Source of the DNA: an uncultured Actinomycetes bacterium
Lineage (GTDB): Bacteria > Actinomycetota > Coriobacteriia > Coriobacteriales > Atopobiaceae
DNA: 64,000 nt
Direction: 5' to 3'
Assembly: GCA_900314645.1 (NCBI GenBank)
Contig: OMWB01000001.1
Span: 170,811 to 234,810, forward strand
Every line of letters begins with the position of its first letter. Positions within the stretch are counted from its first letter, which is position 1. A program made the translations under genes and the position numbers. A model generated the notes under the pieces. The model was not told where the DNA came from. It saw only the letters and a program-made list of their open reading frames with translations, and did no database searches. This document shows, piece by piece, positions 26,481-35,559 of the stretch.

Positions 26481-26634
26481 GCGGGCGTCACTCCGCTGTC
26501 CCAAATGTCCGATTGGGCGCGGTCTCTGCACCTAAAAGAGAGTTTCGGTAGAATTGCCGTTTACTTGCCTTGTTGGCGAGCGCTCGTCCTATGCTGATGA
26601 GCGTATGTAGGTGTAGAGCTAGGGAGCAAGCCTT

Positions 26635-27507
26635 ATGGCCAAGGAAACTGAGAGCAAGACGAACGCCCAGCCCAAGCGACTCGCGCGCGCCAAGGTGCGC
26701 CGCCCCGAGACCCCGGAGGAGGTCGAGAAGCGCAAGTTGGATCGCAAGAAGACGATCCGCAACGTGGCAGTCAGTGCCTTCGCAATCCTGTTGGTGCTGT
26801 CCATGATGATTCCGTCGCTGGCGTCCATCGTCAGCGGTGCCCGTAATGCCAAGGCTGTCTCTGAGGCGCAGAACGCCATCTCTGGTGGCGAGGTCACGGC
26901 GGAACAGATCGATGCCATCTATGGTTCGGGCATCGACGAGCTCGAGAAGACCCTGACCGAGAGCCCCAACGACCTCGACACGCTGCTGCAGCTGGGTAAC
27001 CAGTATCTGAGCTGGGGTTATGCTGCCGGCGCGTACATCTCTGACGACACCGCGGCGGAGCACTCAGCCGAGCTCTTCACCAAGGCGCAGGAATACTATG
27101 ACCGTTACCTGGCCATCGAGGACAACGTCGAGGTGAAGGTGAACCGCGCGCTGTGCGATCTATACGCGGGCAACATCTCGGAAGCTCAGACGGGCCTTGA
27201 GGCTGTCGTTGCGGACAATCCTGAGTCCGCTTCCGCATGGGCAAACCTGGGCATGATCTACGAGCTGACCAACCCTGACGCAGCCGCCCTTGCCTACGAG
27301 CGTGCCATCGCTGCAGACCCTGATGACGAGGCTGGTGCCAAGAGCTATGCGCAGGCTCGCCTTGATGCGCTGAATAGTGTGGAAGAGGTGCCTGAGGCAA
27401 CCGATGAGGACGCAGACGCCGAGGCCACGGATGACGCCGAGGTCACGGAAGAGGCCGAGGCTGAGACGACTGACACGGATGCCGAGTCGACGGGTACAAG
27501 CAACTAA
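26635..27507 (+). CDS. Membrane-anchored tetratricopeptide-repeat protein
   Basis: The 290-residue protein has a basic cytoplasmic N-terminus (about 1-42), one transmembrane helix (about 43-66), and then a helical region with TPR-like repeats. The clearest is around 190-235 (SASAWANLGMIYELTNPDAAALAYERAIAADPDD). The tail from about 248 is low-complexity, rich in Glu, Asp, Ala and Thr. A scaffold or assembly role outside the membrane is plausible; no specific function can be given. It heads the run leading to TatC and topoisomerase, separated from the STAS gene by 36 bases. Confidence 0.7.
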   Translation: MAKETESKTNAQPKRLARAKVRRPETPEEVEKRKLDRKKTIRNVAVSAFAILLVLSMMIPSLASIVSGARNAKAVSEAQNAISGGEVTAEQIDAIYGSGIDELEKTLTESPNDLDTLLQLGNQYLSWGYAAGAYISDDTAAEHSAELFTKAQEYYDRYLAIEDNVEVKVNRALCDLYAGNISEAQTGLEAVVADNPESASAWANLGMIYELTNPDAAALAYERAIAADPDDEAGAKSYAQARLDALNSVEEVPEATDEDADAEATDDAEVTEEAEAETTDTDAESTGTSN

Positions 27508-27543
27508 GCGGTGTCGGTAGGCACCATATAGCAAGGAGAAAGC

Positions 27544-27876
27544 ATGAGTCTTCTCATCAATGCTGTCGTGCGTGAGCAGGACATGCTCGTAGCGGTTGAC
27601 GGCGAGGTGGACGTGTCGAACGCGCCCGAACTCCGCGAGGCGCTTGACGAGGCGCTGGCGCACGCCGCTGGCCTCGAGGGCCACCACGTGTGCATCGATC
27701 TCTCTCAGGTACCCTACATCGACTCGACGGGCATCGGCGTCTTGGTGGGGACGGTGCACCGCGGCGAGGATCAGGGCGTCACCGTCTCGGTGGAGCGCCC
27801 GCAGCGCAATGTGGCTCGTGTCCTGGGGCTCTTGGGCCTCGACGCCGAGCTTGACGTGCGCAGCGCCGCACAGTAG
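27544..27876 (+). CDS. STAS-domain anti-anti-sigma factor-like protein
   Basis: The 110-residue single STAS domain has VDGEVDVSNAPELREAL and the phosphorylation-site loop PYIDSTGIG with S61. SpoIIAA/RsbV proteins bind an anti-sigma kinase unless phosphorylated on this serine, releasing the sigma factor. No anti-sigma or sigma gene is adjacent, so the partner is elsewhere. AAGGAGAAAGC precedes the ATG. Confidence 0.85.
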   Translation: MSLLINAVVREQDMLVAVDGEVDVSNAPELREALDEALAHAAGLEGHHVCIDLSQVPYIDSTGIGVLVGTVHRGEDQGVTVSVERPQRNVARVLGLLGLDAELDVRSAAQ

Positions 27877-27924
27877 GAGCCCTCGTCAAAGGGAAGGCAC
27901 CATCTACGCGAGAGGAGCGTCTCG

Positions 27925-28593
27925 GTGTTTGGCATTGGAGAAACCGAGCTAGTCATCATCGTGGTCTTTGGCTTTTTGCTGTTTGGCCCCGACAAGCTTC
28001 CCGGCATGGGTAGGACCCTTGGCCGTGCGCTGCGGCAGTTCCGCGAGGCGCAGGAAGGCTTCCAGCAAGTGGTGCAGACTGAGGTCATGGACCCGCTGAA
28101 CGACGCCATGAACGCGCCGGCAAACAAGGCCGCCCAGTCTGCCGCTGATGACGACTCTGACATCGAGGGCACTGACGCCGAGGTCGCAGGCCGCAAGGCA
28201 GAGACCTTCGCGGAGCGCAAGGCGCGCCTGCAGGCCGAGCGCAAGGCAAAGGAAGAGGCCGAGCGCAAGGCCAAGGAGGAGGCCGAGAAGGCAGCCGCGG
28301 AAGCTGCCGAGCAGGTGGCTGACGCGCCCGCAGCTGACACTGACGAAGACGCTGACCTGCCAGAGGCCGAACCCGCTCCCGAGCCGGTGGCCGAAGAGCC
28401 CGAGGAGGCCCCTGCGGCAAACAGCGTGGCCGCCCTCTACGCCATGACGCCGCGCAAGCGCGCTCCGAAGCCGGAAGCCGAGCCCGAGCCCGCTCCCGCA
28501 CCTGAGCCCACCACCGCAGCGGAGCCCACCGAGGAAACCGCTGACACGCCCCAGACCGACGAGCCCGGGAAGGAGGACGGGAGCGAGGCGTAA
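27925..28593 (+). CDS. tatB: Tat translocase subunit TatA/TatB
   Basis: The 222-residue protein starts at GTG with a short N-terminus, one transmembrane helix (about 8-20), the hinge FGPDKLPG (20-27) and an amphipathic helix (about 30-50), the TatA/B layout. The rest is a very long low-complexity tail of Ala, Glu, Lys and Pro, longer than usual TatB. The P in DKLPG and the long tail favour TatB, but Gram-positive systems often use one dual-function protein. It is followed 20 bases later by tatC, with which it forms the folded-protein exporter. Confidence 0.85.
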   Translation: MFGIGETELVIIVVFGFLLFGPDKLPGMGRTLGRALRQFREAQEGFQQVVQTEVMDPLNDAMNAPANKAAQSAADDDSDIEGTDAEVAGRKAETFAERKARLQAERKAKEEAERKAKEEAEKAAAEAAEQVADAPAADTDEDADLPEAEPAPEPVAEEPEEAPAANSVAALYAMTPRKRAPKPEAEPEPAPAPEPTTAAEPTEETADTPQTDEPGKEDGSEA

Positions 28594-28613
28594 GGCGCCG
28601 CTTCCAACTACCT

Positions 28614-29405
28614 ATGCCTATCGGACCAGCACGCATGCCGTTGATGGATCACCTCGGTGAGCTCCGTCGACGCATGACCATCGTGATCGTGTCGGTACTG
28701 GTGACCGCGGTCATCGTGTACTTCGCCACACCTACGCTTATTGACATGATGATGGACCCCATTCGTGGGGCGCTGCCTGAAGGCACGCGCCTTACGGTCC
28801 TTACCGCGCTGGGTGGCTTCACCATCCGCTTCAAGGTGGCCATCTTCTTTGGCATCATCATCTGCACGCCCATCATCATCTGGGAAGCCATGGGCTTCTT
28901 CCTGCCAGCGCTTCATACGAACGAGCGCAAGTGGGTGGTGCCGACGGTTGCCGCCATGGTGGCGCTCTTCTTTATCGGCATGGTCTTCTGCTACCTCATC
29001 ATCCAGCGTGCCGCCTTTGGCTGGCTGCTCGACCAGACGCTCGACTTCGCTGACGTGGTGGCAAACGCGGAGGACTTCCTGAACATCATGATGCTGCTTG
29101 AGGTGGGCTTCGGCGTTGCCTTCGAGCTGCCGCTCGTGATCTTCTACCTCTCCATCCTGCACATTGTGCCGTACAAGACGTTCCGCGAGCAGTGGCGTCT
29201 CATCTACGTGGGGCTGCTCACCATGACGGGCATCTTTACGCCCGACGCGTCGCCCGTCACGATGTTGCTCATGTTCGCCGCGCTCATCGGCCTGTACGAA
29301 GTTGCGCTTGCCGTGGCGCGGGCAGTCGTGGTGGCGCGCGATGGCAAGGAAGCGCTTAAGTGGACGCGCGAGGACTACGAGGAGCACGCGCTGCTCGAAG
29401 ACTAG
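28614..29405 (+). CDS. tatC: Sec-independent protein translocase TatC
   Basis: The 263-residue polytopic protein has MDHLGELRRRM, the conserved cytoplasmic N-terminal motif that binds twin-arginine signal peptides, and six predicted helices with FELPLV and FTPD motifs typical of TatC. It recognises the RR motif of substrates; the oppA lipoprotein in this window has one. The start at 28614 has no clear ribosome site, and an alternative ATG at 28635 (MPLMDHLGEL) is possible. Confidence 0.92.
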   Translation: MPIGPARMPLMDHLGELRRRMTIVIVSVLVTAVIVYFATPTLIDMMMDPIRGALPEGTRLTVLTALGGFTIRFKVAIFFGIIICTPIIIWEAMGFFLPALHTNERKWVVPTVAAMVALFFIGMVFCYLIIQRAAFGWLLDQTLDFADVVANAEDFLNIMMLLEVGFGVAFELPLVIFYLSILHIVPYKTFREQWRLIYVGLLTMTGIFTPDASPVTMLLMFAALIGLYEVALAVARAVVVARDGKEALKWTREDYEEHALLED

Positions 29406-29497
29406 CCATCCATATTTGTTTACGTACTACCAGATGGTGATGCGAAGAGGGCATGTCCTCGCGCGTCACCATCAACTCACAGAGAGGTTCTGAGAAC

Positions 29498-31999
29498 GTG
29501 ATACTTGTCGTTACCGAGAAGAATGACGCTGCTCAGCAGATTGCTCGCCTGTTGTCAGAGTCGGGCAAGCCAAAGGCCGACAAGGTCTACGACACTCCCG
29601 TCTATCGCTTTACGCATGACGGGGATGAATGGGTCACCATCGGCCTTCGCGGCCACATCATGGCCCCCGACTTCCCGCCCGAGCTGAAGTTTGACAAGAA
29701 GGAGGGCTGGTACGGCCTGACCGCCGAGGGTGAACATCTGGCGGCAGATCTGCCTGATGGCCTTGCGCGCCCGCCGTACGACAGCAAGCGGAAGCCCTTC
29801 CTCAAGGACGGCATCGACATCAAGGGCTGGAAGGTTCCGAGCCTGCCGTACCTCGTATGGGCGCCCATCGAGAAGCTCCCTGCCGAAAAGGGCATCATTC
29901 GCGCGCTGAAGAACCTTGCCAAGAAGGCCGACGCCATCGTGATCGGCACGGACTTCGACCGTGAGGGAGAGCTCATCGGCTCTGACGCGCTGCGGCAGAT
30001 TCGCCAGGTTGCGCCCAACGCGCCGGTGAGCCGCGCGCGCTATTCCGCCTTTACCAAGGCCGAGATCGATCACGCCTTCTCCAACCTGGTGGAGCTCGAC
30101 CAAGACCTCGCCGACGCCGGTGAGAGCCGCCAGTACATCGACCTCATCTGGGGCGCCGTGCTGACGCGCTATCTCACCATGGCGCGCTACGGCGGCTTCG
30201 GCAACGTGCGCTCGGCCGGACGCGTGCAGACGCCCACGCTGGCGCTGGTGGTTGAGCGCGAGCGCGAGCGCCTCGCCTTTGTGCCGGAAGACTACTGGGT
30301 CATCTCGGGCGAGGCGACCCACGACGGCTCTGACCCCTTCAAGATCACGCACGCCACGGCGCGCTTCAAGGACGAGTCTGTCGCAGAGGCTGCCTTCGCG
30401 CGTGTGAGGGACGCGCGTGAGGCCAAGGTCATCGACATCGAGCGCAAGAGCCGCCAGCAGCGCCCGCCCGCGCCGTTCAACACCACGTCGCTTCAGGCCG
30501 CGGCAGCAGCCGAGGGCATCAGCCCCGCGCGAACCATGCGCCTTGCCGAGAGCCTCTACATGGACGGCCTCATCAGCTACCCGCGTGTGGACAACACCGT
30601 GTATCCGCGCTCGCTTGACCTGAAGGGCGTCGTCAAGATGCTCTCGGGCGTGCCGCAGTACGCCCCGGTGGCTCAGCAGCTTCTGAAGCAGCCCAAGCTC
30701 ACCGCCACGCGTGGTAAGCAGGAGACCACCGACCACCCGCCCATCTATCCTACGGGCGTGGCCGATCCCTCCAAGCTGCAGCCTGCGGCATGGAAGCTCT
30801 ATAACCTTGTTGCTCGTCGCTTCCTGGCCACGCTCATGGGCCCGGCAGAGATCGAGGGCACCAAGGTGTCGCTCGACGTTAACGGCGAGCCCTTCACCGC
30901 AACCGGAAACGTGCTGGTCAAGCCTGGTTTCCGTGCCATCTATCCCTTTGGTATGCGCAAGGACGAGCAGCTTCCCGCGCTCTCTGCGGGAGACATCTGT
31001 GACGTGGAGTCCATGCAGCTTGAGGCCAAGCAGACCGAGCCTCCCGCGCGTTACAGCCAGGGCCGCCTCATTCAGGAGATGGAGCGCTTGGGCCTGGGCA
31101 CCAAGTCGACTCGTGCCTCCATCATCGAGCGCCTCTACGACGTGAAGTACCTGAAGAACGACCCCATCGAGCCGAGCCAGCTCGGCATGGCGGTGATCGA
31201 CGCGCTGACGCAGTACGCGCCGCACATCACGTCGCCGGACATGACGGCCGAACTTGAAGGCGACATGACCAAGGTCTCGGAGGGCCATGAGACCCAAGAT
31301 CAGGTGGTCACGCACTCGAGGGCGCTTCTCGCAGGCATGATGGACGACCTCATCGAGCACAAGGATGACCTGGGTGAGGCCATCGCTGACGCCGTGACGG
31401 CTGACGCCAAGGTGGGCATCTGCCCCAAGTGCGGCAAGGACCTGGTGATGAAGAACTCGGCCAAGACCCGTGGCAGCTTCATTGGCTGCATGAGCTGGCC
31501 TGACTGCGACGTTACCTACCCGGTGCCCTCCAACGTCAAGGTCGAGCCCATCGAGGGCGATGCCGGCGTCTGCCCCGTGTGCGGAGCCCCGCGTCTGAAG
31601 TGCAAGCCCTTCCGTGCGAAGGCATTTGAGACCTGCGTGAATCCCGCCTGTCCCACCAACGCTGAGCCTGACCTCGTGGTTGGGGAGTGTGCCGCGTGTG
31701 CGGCGGCCGGCAAGCACGGAGACCTCGTCGCCCACAAGAGCGAGCGCACGGGCAAGCGCTTCATCCGCTGCACGAACTACGACGAGTGCGGGACGAGCTA
31801 TCCCTTGCCGCAGCGCGGTGAGCTGCATGCCACCGGAGAGACCTGCCCAGATTGCGGTGCCCCCATGGTGGAGGTCACCACGGCACGCGGGCCTTGGAAG
31901 ATTTGCGTCAACATGGATTGCCCGAGCAAGGAGAAAAAGGCCCCGGCGCGCGGCCGCGGCGGCGCTCGCACGGGCAGAAGGACCACCAAGAAGTCCTAA
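29498..31999 (+). CDS. topA: DNA topoisomerase I, type IA, archaeal-like
   Basis: The 833-residue enzyme relaxes negatively supercoiled DNA through a 5'-phosphotyrosine. The Toprim domain opens VILVVTEKNDAAQQIA with TDFDREGELIG, unlike the VIVESPAKAKT opening of common bacterial TopA and closer to archaeal type IA enzymes. The tyrosine lies in GLISYPRVDN. SAGRVQTPTL is the following core motif. Four C-terminal Cys4 zinc ribbons (CPKCG, CPVCG, CAACA, CPDCG) bind single-stranded DNA. GTG at 29498 follows AGAGAGG; the upstream ATG at 29453 is poorly placed. Confidence 0.9.
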   Translation: MILVVTEKNDAAQQIARLLSESGKPKADKVYDTPVYRFTHDGDEWVTIGLRGHIMAPDFPPELKFDKKEGWYGLTAEGEHLAADLPDGLARPPYDSKRKPFLKDGIDIKGWKVPSLPYLVWAPIEKLPAEKGIIRALKNLAKKADAIVIGTDFDREGELIGSDALRQIRQVAPNAPVSRARYSAFTKAEIDHAFSNLVELDQDLADAGESRQYIDLIWGAVLTRYLTMARYGGFGNVRSAGRVQTPTLALVVERERERLAFVPEDYWVISGEATHDGSDPFKITHATARFKDESVAEAAFARVRDAREAKVIDIERKSRQQRPPAPFNTTSLQAAAAAEGISPARTMRLAESLYMDGLISYPRVDNTVYPRSLDLKGVVKMLSGVPQYAPVAQQLLKQPKLTATRGKQETTDHPPIYPTGVADPSKLQPAAWKLYNLVARRFLATLMGPAEIEGTKVSLDVNGEPFTATGNVLVKPGFRAIYPFGMRKDEQLPALSAGDICDVESMQLEAKQTEPPARYSQGRLIQEMERLGLGTKSTRASIIERLYDVKYLKNDPIEPSQLGMAVIDALTQYAPHITSPDMTAELEGDMTKVSEGHETQDQVVTHSRALLAGMMDDLIEHKDDLGEAIADAVTADAKVGICPKCGKDLVMKNSAKTRGSFIGCMSWPDCDVTYPVPSNVKVEPIEGDAGVCPVCGAPRLKCKPFRAKAFETCVNPACPTNAEPDLVVGECAACAAAGKHGDLVAHKSERTGKRFIRCTNYDECGTSYPLPQRGELHATGETCPDCGAPMVEVTTARGPWKICVNMDCPSKEKKAPARGRGGARTGRRTTKKS

Positions 32000-32038
32000 C
32001 CCCAGTAGGGGAATTGGTAGGTAGAGGAAAGGTGCGAC

Positions 32039-32752
32039 ATGGCAGGTACGTTCGTTTCGTTTGAGGGAATCGACGGATGTGGCAAGTCCACGCAGGTGGA
32101 GCTTGTCGCGGCGGCGCTTGCCGAAAAGGGCGTGCACGTGGTGCGGCTTCGCGAGCCTGGTGGCACGGCCATCTCGGAGAAGATTCGCGCCTTGCTCCTG
32201 GATCCCCACAACATGGAGATGCGTCCCCAGGCAGAGCTCCTGCTGTACGAAGCGTCGCGGGCGCAGCTCGTGAGCCAGGTAATTCGCCCTGCGCTGGAGG
32301 CAGATGCGGTGGTCCTCTGTGACCGCTTCTTTGACTCCACCTTTGCCTATCAGGCTGGTGCCCGCGGCATCGACGAGGAGACGGTGCGCAAGGCAAACGA
32401 GCTGGGAAGCTGCGGTTGCGTGCCTGACGTCACCGTCGTCTTTGACCTCGATCCGTCGGTTGCCTGGGGTCGTGCGACGCGTGGCGGCGCGGACCGCCTT
32501 GAGGCCGAGGGCCTTGCCTTCCAGGAGCGCGTACGCGCGGGCTACCACCGCGCGGCTGACCTCGAGCCCGAGCGCATCATCATGGTCGATGCTGACGGCA
32601 TGATCGAGGAGGTCTTTGGGCGTGCGTGCGAGGCGCTCGCGCCTGCACTGCCCCAGCTCGAGAACCTCGATGTCAGGGCGTTCATGGATCGTCAAGCTGA
32701 CGTGGAGCGCGCCATGGCCGACATTGCCCAGGGGTTGGGAGAGGACAACTAG
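32039..32752 (+). CDS. tmk: Thymidylate kinase
   Basis: The 237-residue enzyme phosphorylates dTMP to dTDP. P-loop FEGIDGCGKST is at the N-terminus, then RLREPGGTAISEKIR and the DRF motif CDRFFDSTFAYQ, all family-standard. It is somewhat long, with a C-terminal extension (about 205-237). AGGAAAGG precedes the ATG, and holB follows at once, a conserved arrangement in many Gram-positive bacteria. Confidence 0.95.
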   Translation: MAGTFVSFEGIDGCGKSTQVELVAAALAEKGVHVVRLREPGGTAISEKIRALLLDPHNMEMRPQAELLLYEASRAQLVSQVIRPALEADAVVLCDRFFDSTFAYQAGARGIDEETVRKANELGSCGCVPDVTVVFDLDPSVAWGRATRGGADRLEAEGLAFQERVRAGYHRAADLEPERIIMVDADGMIEEVFGRACEALAPALPQLENLDVRAFMDRQADVERAMADIAQGLGEDN

Positions 32753-32753
32753 C

Positions 32754-33893
32754 ATGTCCGCCCATGTCCCACACGCCCTGGAGTTTCTCTCGTCGCAACC
32801 GCGCGTGCGCGATCTTTTGGCCACGGCGGTGTCTGAGGGCCATCTGAGCCACGCGTACCTCTTCCTTGGGGCGCCGGGCTCTGGCAAGACCGAGACTGCG
32901 CGGGCCCTTGCCGAGTGCGTGGTGTGCCCCCATGGCGGAGACGACACGTGTGATGAGTGCCGTCGCGTGAAGCATGGCACGCACCCCGACGTCAAGTTCC
33001 TCCAGCCCGCAAGCGCCACCGGTTACCTGGTCGCGCAGGTGCGCGACCTCATCGCTGACGTCTCGCTTACGCCGGTGCGTAGCCACGTGAAGGTCTACGT
33101 GCTCGAGCAGGCCGAGACCCTGCGTGGGACAGCGGCAAACGCGCTGCTCAAGACCATCGAGGAACCGCCCGAGGGCGTCATGTTCATCCTCATTGCACGG
33201 ACTGCCGCCGCAGTGATGCCAACCATCGTCTCGAGGTGCCAGCAGGTGCCGTTCCGAGTGGTGTCCTCTGGCGCTGCCGAGCGGTCGGTCGAGCTGTCGA
33301 GCGGCCTTGCCGGGTCGGAGGCGCGCATCGCGCTGGCGGTGGCGGGCACGCCTGACCGTGCGGCAGAGTTTCTTGCCTCTCCGGAACGCAGGCAGGTACG
33401 GCGGCTTATGGTGCGCGCCATCGGCCAGCTTGGCCGCGACGACTCGTGGGACGTGCTCGTCAGCGCGCGGGAGCTGGTGACTGCGGTCAAGGCACCGCTC
33501 GCCTCTCTCAAGGAGGCCCAGGAGGCGGCCGTGGGGGAGAGCGCGGACTTTCTTGCCGCATCTGCTATGAAGAAGATTGAGGATGCGAACAAGCGCGAGC
33601 TAACCGCTCGGGAACGTTCGGGTATGATGGAGGCGCTCGCCGCCGCGGAGTCCCTGCTCCGTGACGTGTTGCTGCGCTGCGAGGGAATCGACGAGCCCAT
33701 CGTAAACGAGGACGTCTCGGACGTGGTGGATCGTCTTGCCTCATCTACCTGCACAAAGGGTGTCCTTGATGCCCTCAGCGCCGTTCGTGGTGCAACAGAC
33801 GACCTCGCGCATAACGTAACACCACAGCTGGTCCTCGAGACCATGCTCCTTTGTGTCAAGGAGGCACTCACATGCCCACCGTCATCCCGGTGA
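32754..33893 (+). CDS. holB: DNA polymerase III delta' subunit
   Basis: This 379-residue clamp-loader subunit has an N-terminal AAA+ fold: GAPGSGKTETA and the Cys4 zinc module (CVVCPHGGDDTCDECRR), then ANALLKTIEEPPEG and a sensor-type SRCQ. The C-terminal collar domain is less conserved. Start ATG at 32754 has GGGAGAGG upstream and lies one base after the tmk stop. It ends overlapping the PSP1 gene by 22 bases, implying coupled translation. Confidence 0.92.
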   Translation: MSAHVPHALEFLSSQPRVRDLLATAVSEGHLSHAYLFLGAPGSGKTETARALAECVVCPHGGDDTCDECRRVKHGTHPDVKFLQPASATGYLVAQVRDLIADVSLTPVRSHVKVYVLEQAETLRGTAANALLKTIEEPPEGVMFILIARTAAAVMPTIVSRCQQVPFRVVSSGAAERSVELSSGLAGSEARIALAVAGTPDRAAEFLASPERRQVRRLMVRAIGQLGRDDSWDVLVSARELVTAVKAPLASLKEAQEAAVGESADFLAASAMKKIEDANKRELTARERSGMMEALAAAESLLRDVLLRCEGIDEPIVNEDVSDVVDRLASSTCTKGVLDALSAVRGATDDLAHNVTPQLVLETMLLCVKEALTCPPSSR

Positions 33894-35455
33894 AGTTTAG
33901 GTATGCCGCCCGAGACCTGTGGTTTGACCCACAGGATACCGGCGCGGTCGAGGCGGACCATGTCATCTGCTCAACGGAGCGTGGCACCGAGATCGGCATT
34001 GTCACGGCCGATGCCCACGATGTCTCTGACGAGGAGCAGCAGGCCATCTGTGGCGATGCGGCCCTGAAGCCGGTCCTGCGCATCGCGACGGACGAGGACC
34101 TCGACCGTGCCGACCAGCTGGCCGAGATGGGCGACGAGGCCATGCCCGTCTTCCGCCGCATGGTGAGCCAGTCGGGCCTCGACATGAAGCCCGTCGGCGT
34201 GGAGTATCTCTTTGGTGGGGAGAAGGTCGTCTGCTACTTCTCCGCCGAAGAGCGCGTTGACTTCCGTCAGCTGGTGCGCGATATGGCCCGCGAGCTGCAC
34301 GAGCGCATCGACATGCGCCAGATAGGCGTGCGCGAAGAGGCGGCAATCGTGGGTGGCTTTGCCCATTGTGGGCAGGAGCTGTGCTGCGCGCGCTTTGGGC
34401 ATCAGTTTGAGCCGGTCTCCATCCGCATGGCCAAGGAGCAGGACCTGCCCCTCAACTCCACCAAGATCAGTGGTGCCTGCGGCCGCCTGATGTGCTGCCT
34501 TCGCTACGAGTTCGAGGCCTATCGCGACTTCAAGGGGCGCGCGCCAAAGCGCAATGCCGTCATCGAGACGCCGTTGGGCAAGGGCAAGATCGTTGAGTAT
34601 GACACCCCCAAGGAGCAGCTGACGCTGCGTCTTGAGAATGGAAAGCAGATTCGCGTGGCGCTGGCCGACATGGAGGCGTCAGAGGCTGCCGTCAAGAAGT
34701 CGCAAGAGCTGAACTGCCCCTGCCGTCCTGACACCGCCCCGCGTGCCGCGCTTGAGCGCTTGGCCACGCCCGAGGTCCAGCTGGCGCTGGCGGAGCTTGA
34801 CCGCGAGATGGGCATCACGCCCGAAGAGCAGGTCGATAACGCTGACCTCTTCGTGGAAGCGCCCCGGACGCGTCGTCGCAGGCGTGTGGAGACTCCCGCC
34901 CAGCCGCAGCAGCAGGACGTGGCTCCCCAGCCTGAGCCCACGCAGGAAGCTGGGGCAACGCGTTCGCGTAGGCGTCGCAAGAAGCGCAGCGAGGCGGAGG
35001 CTCCCGCGGCAGCCGTGCAGGATTCGCCACAGGCAGCGCCTTCCGCAAGCGCGCCAGCAGAGCCCAAGGCGCCGCCCAAGGCGCCGCGCCGTCGCCGTCA
35101 CCATGCGGTGGAAGGTGCCGTGCAGCAGGGCGAGCAGCCGTCGCGTGCTGCTGCGCGTGAGGAGACAAAGCAGGATTCCAAGCAGGATGCCAAGCCGCGT
35201 CGCCAGCGCCGCCGTCCCGGCGACCGTGGGGGCGAAAAGGCACAGGCACAGCAGGCGTCAAAGCAGGCTTCAAGGCAGCAGGCGCAGCGGCAGCAGCCCT
35301 CTCGGCAACAGTTGCCCAAGCAGCAAGCCCGCAAGGACGCAGCTCCCCAGCAAGAGGGCGCCGATGCCGCGGCAAAGCGTCGTCGCAGGCATAGGGGCGG
35401 TCGCGGCAAGGGCAAGGGCGGTGCCGAGGGAACGGCCCCGCAGACCCAGCAGTAA
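33872..35455 (+). CDS. ricT: PSP1-domain protein (RicT/YaaT-like) with long basic tail
   Basis: The 527-residue protein has an N-terminal PSP1 domain (about residues 1-245), with VCYFSAEERVDFRQLVRDMARELH and CGQELCCARF and cysteines in GACGRLMCCLRYE, which are clear RicT signatures. RicT works with RicA/RicF in a complex with iron-sulfur clusters that guides mRNA maturation by RNase Y. The tail (about 300-527) is disordered, with RRRRK and QQ-rich stretches, and is unusual in length. It may bind RNA or membranes; that is inference. AAGGAGG lies before the ATG, inside the end of holB. Confidence 0.85.
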   Translation: MPTVIPVKFRYAARDLWFDPQDTGAVEADHVICSTERGTEIGIVTADAHDVSDEEQQAICGDAALKPVLRIATDEDLDRADQLAEMGDEAMPVFRRMVSQSGLDMKPVGVEYLFGGEKVVCYFSAEERVDFRQLVRDMARELHERIDMRQIGVREEAAIVGGFAHCGQELCCARFGHQFEPVSIRMAKEQDLPLNSTKISGACGRLMCCLRYEFEAYRDFKGRAPKRNAVIETPLGKGKIVEYDTPKEQLTLRLENGKQIRVALADMEASEAAVKKSQELNCPCRPDTAPRAALERLATPEVQLALAELDREMGITPEEQVDNADLFVEAPRTRRRRRVETPAQPQQQDVAPQPEPTQEAGATRSRRRRKKRSEAEAPAAAVQDSPQAAPSASAPAEPKAPPKAPRRRRHHAVEGAVQQGEQPSRAAAREETKQDSKQDAKPRRQRRRPGDRGGEKAQAQQASKQASRQQAQRQQPSRQQLPKQQARKDAAPQQEGADAAAKRRRRHRGGRGKGKGGAEGTAPQTQQ

Positions 35456-35464
35456 TCAATCACG

Positions 35465-35523
35465 TGGGACAAGGGTTCGGAACCCCATCCCAAATGGGAC
35501 GTGGGTTCCGAATTCTTGTCCCA
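35465..35523. repeat. Imperfect palindrome before the M3 peptidase gene
   Basis: Arms 35465-35485 and 35503-35523 pair over 21 bases with two G-U wobbles (TGGGACAAG at the outer end). It lies between the PSP1 stop and the next ribosome site and has no T-tract. It shares the G-rich GGGACAAGG style with the other long palindromes. Confidence 0.7.
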
Positions 35524-35559
35524 TCTGAGTTAGAGCACTACAACAAAGGAGTTATCACG

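Noticed and set aside
29555..33019. A 1154-residue minus-strand open frame across topA, tmk and holB
   Set aside because: It is a mirror of the GC-rich coding strand. It is low in recognisable motifs, has no ribosome site, and overlaps several clear genes.
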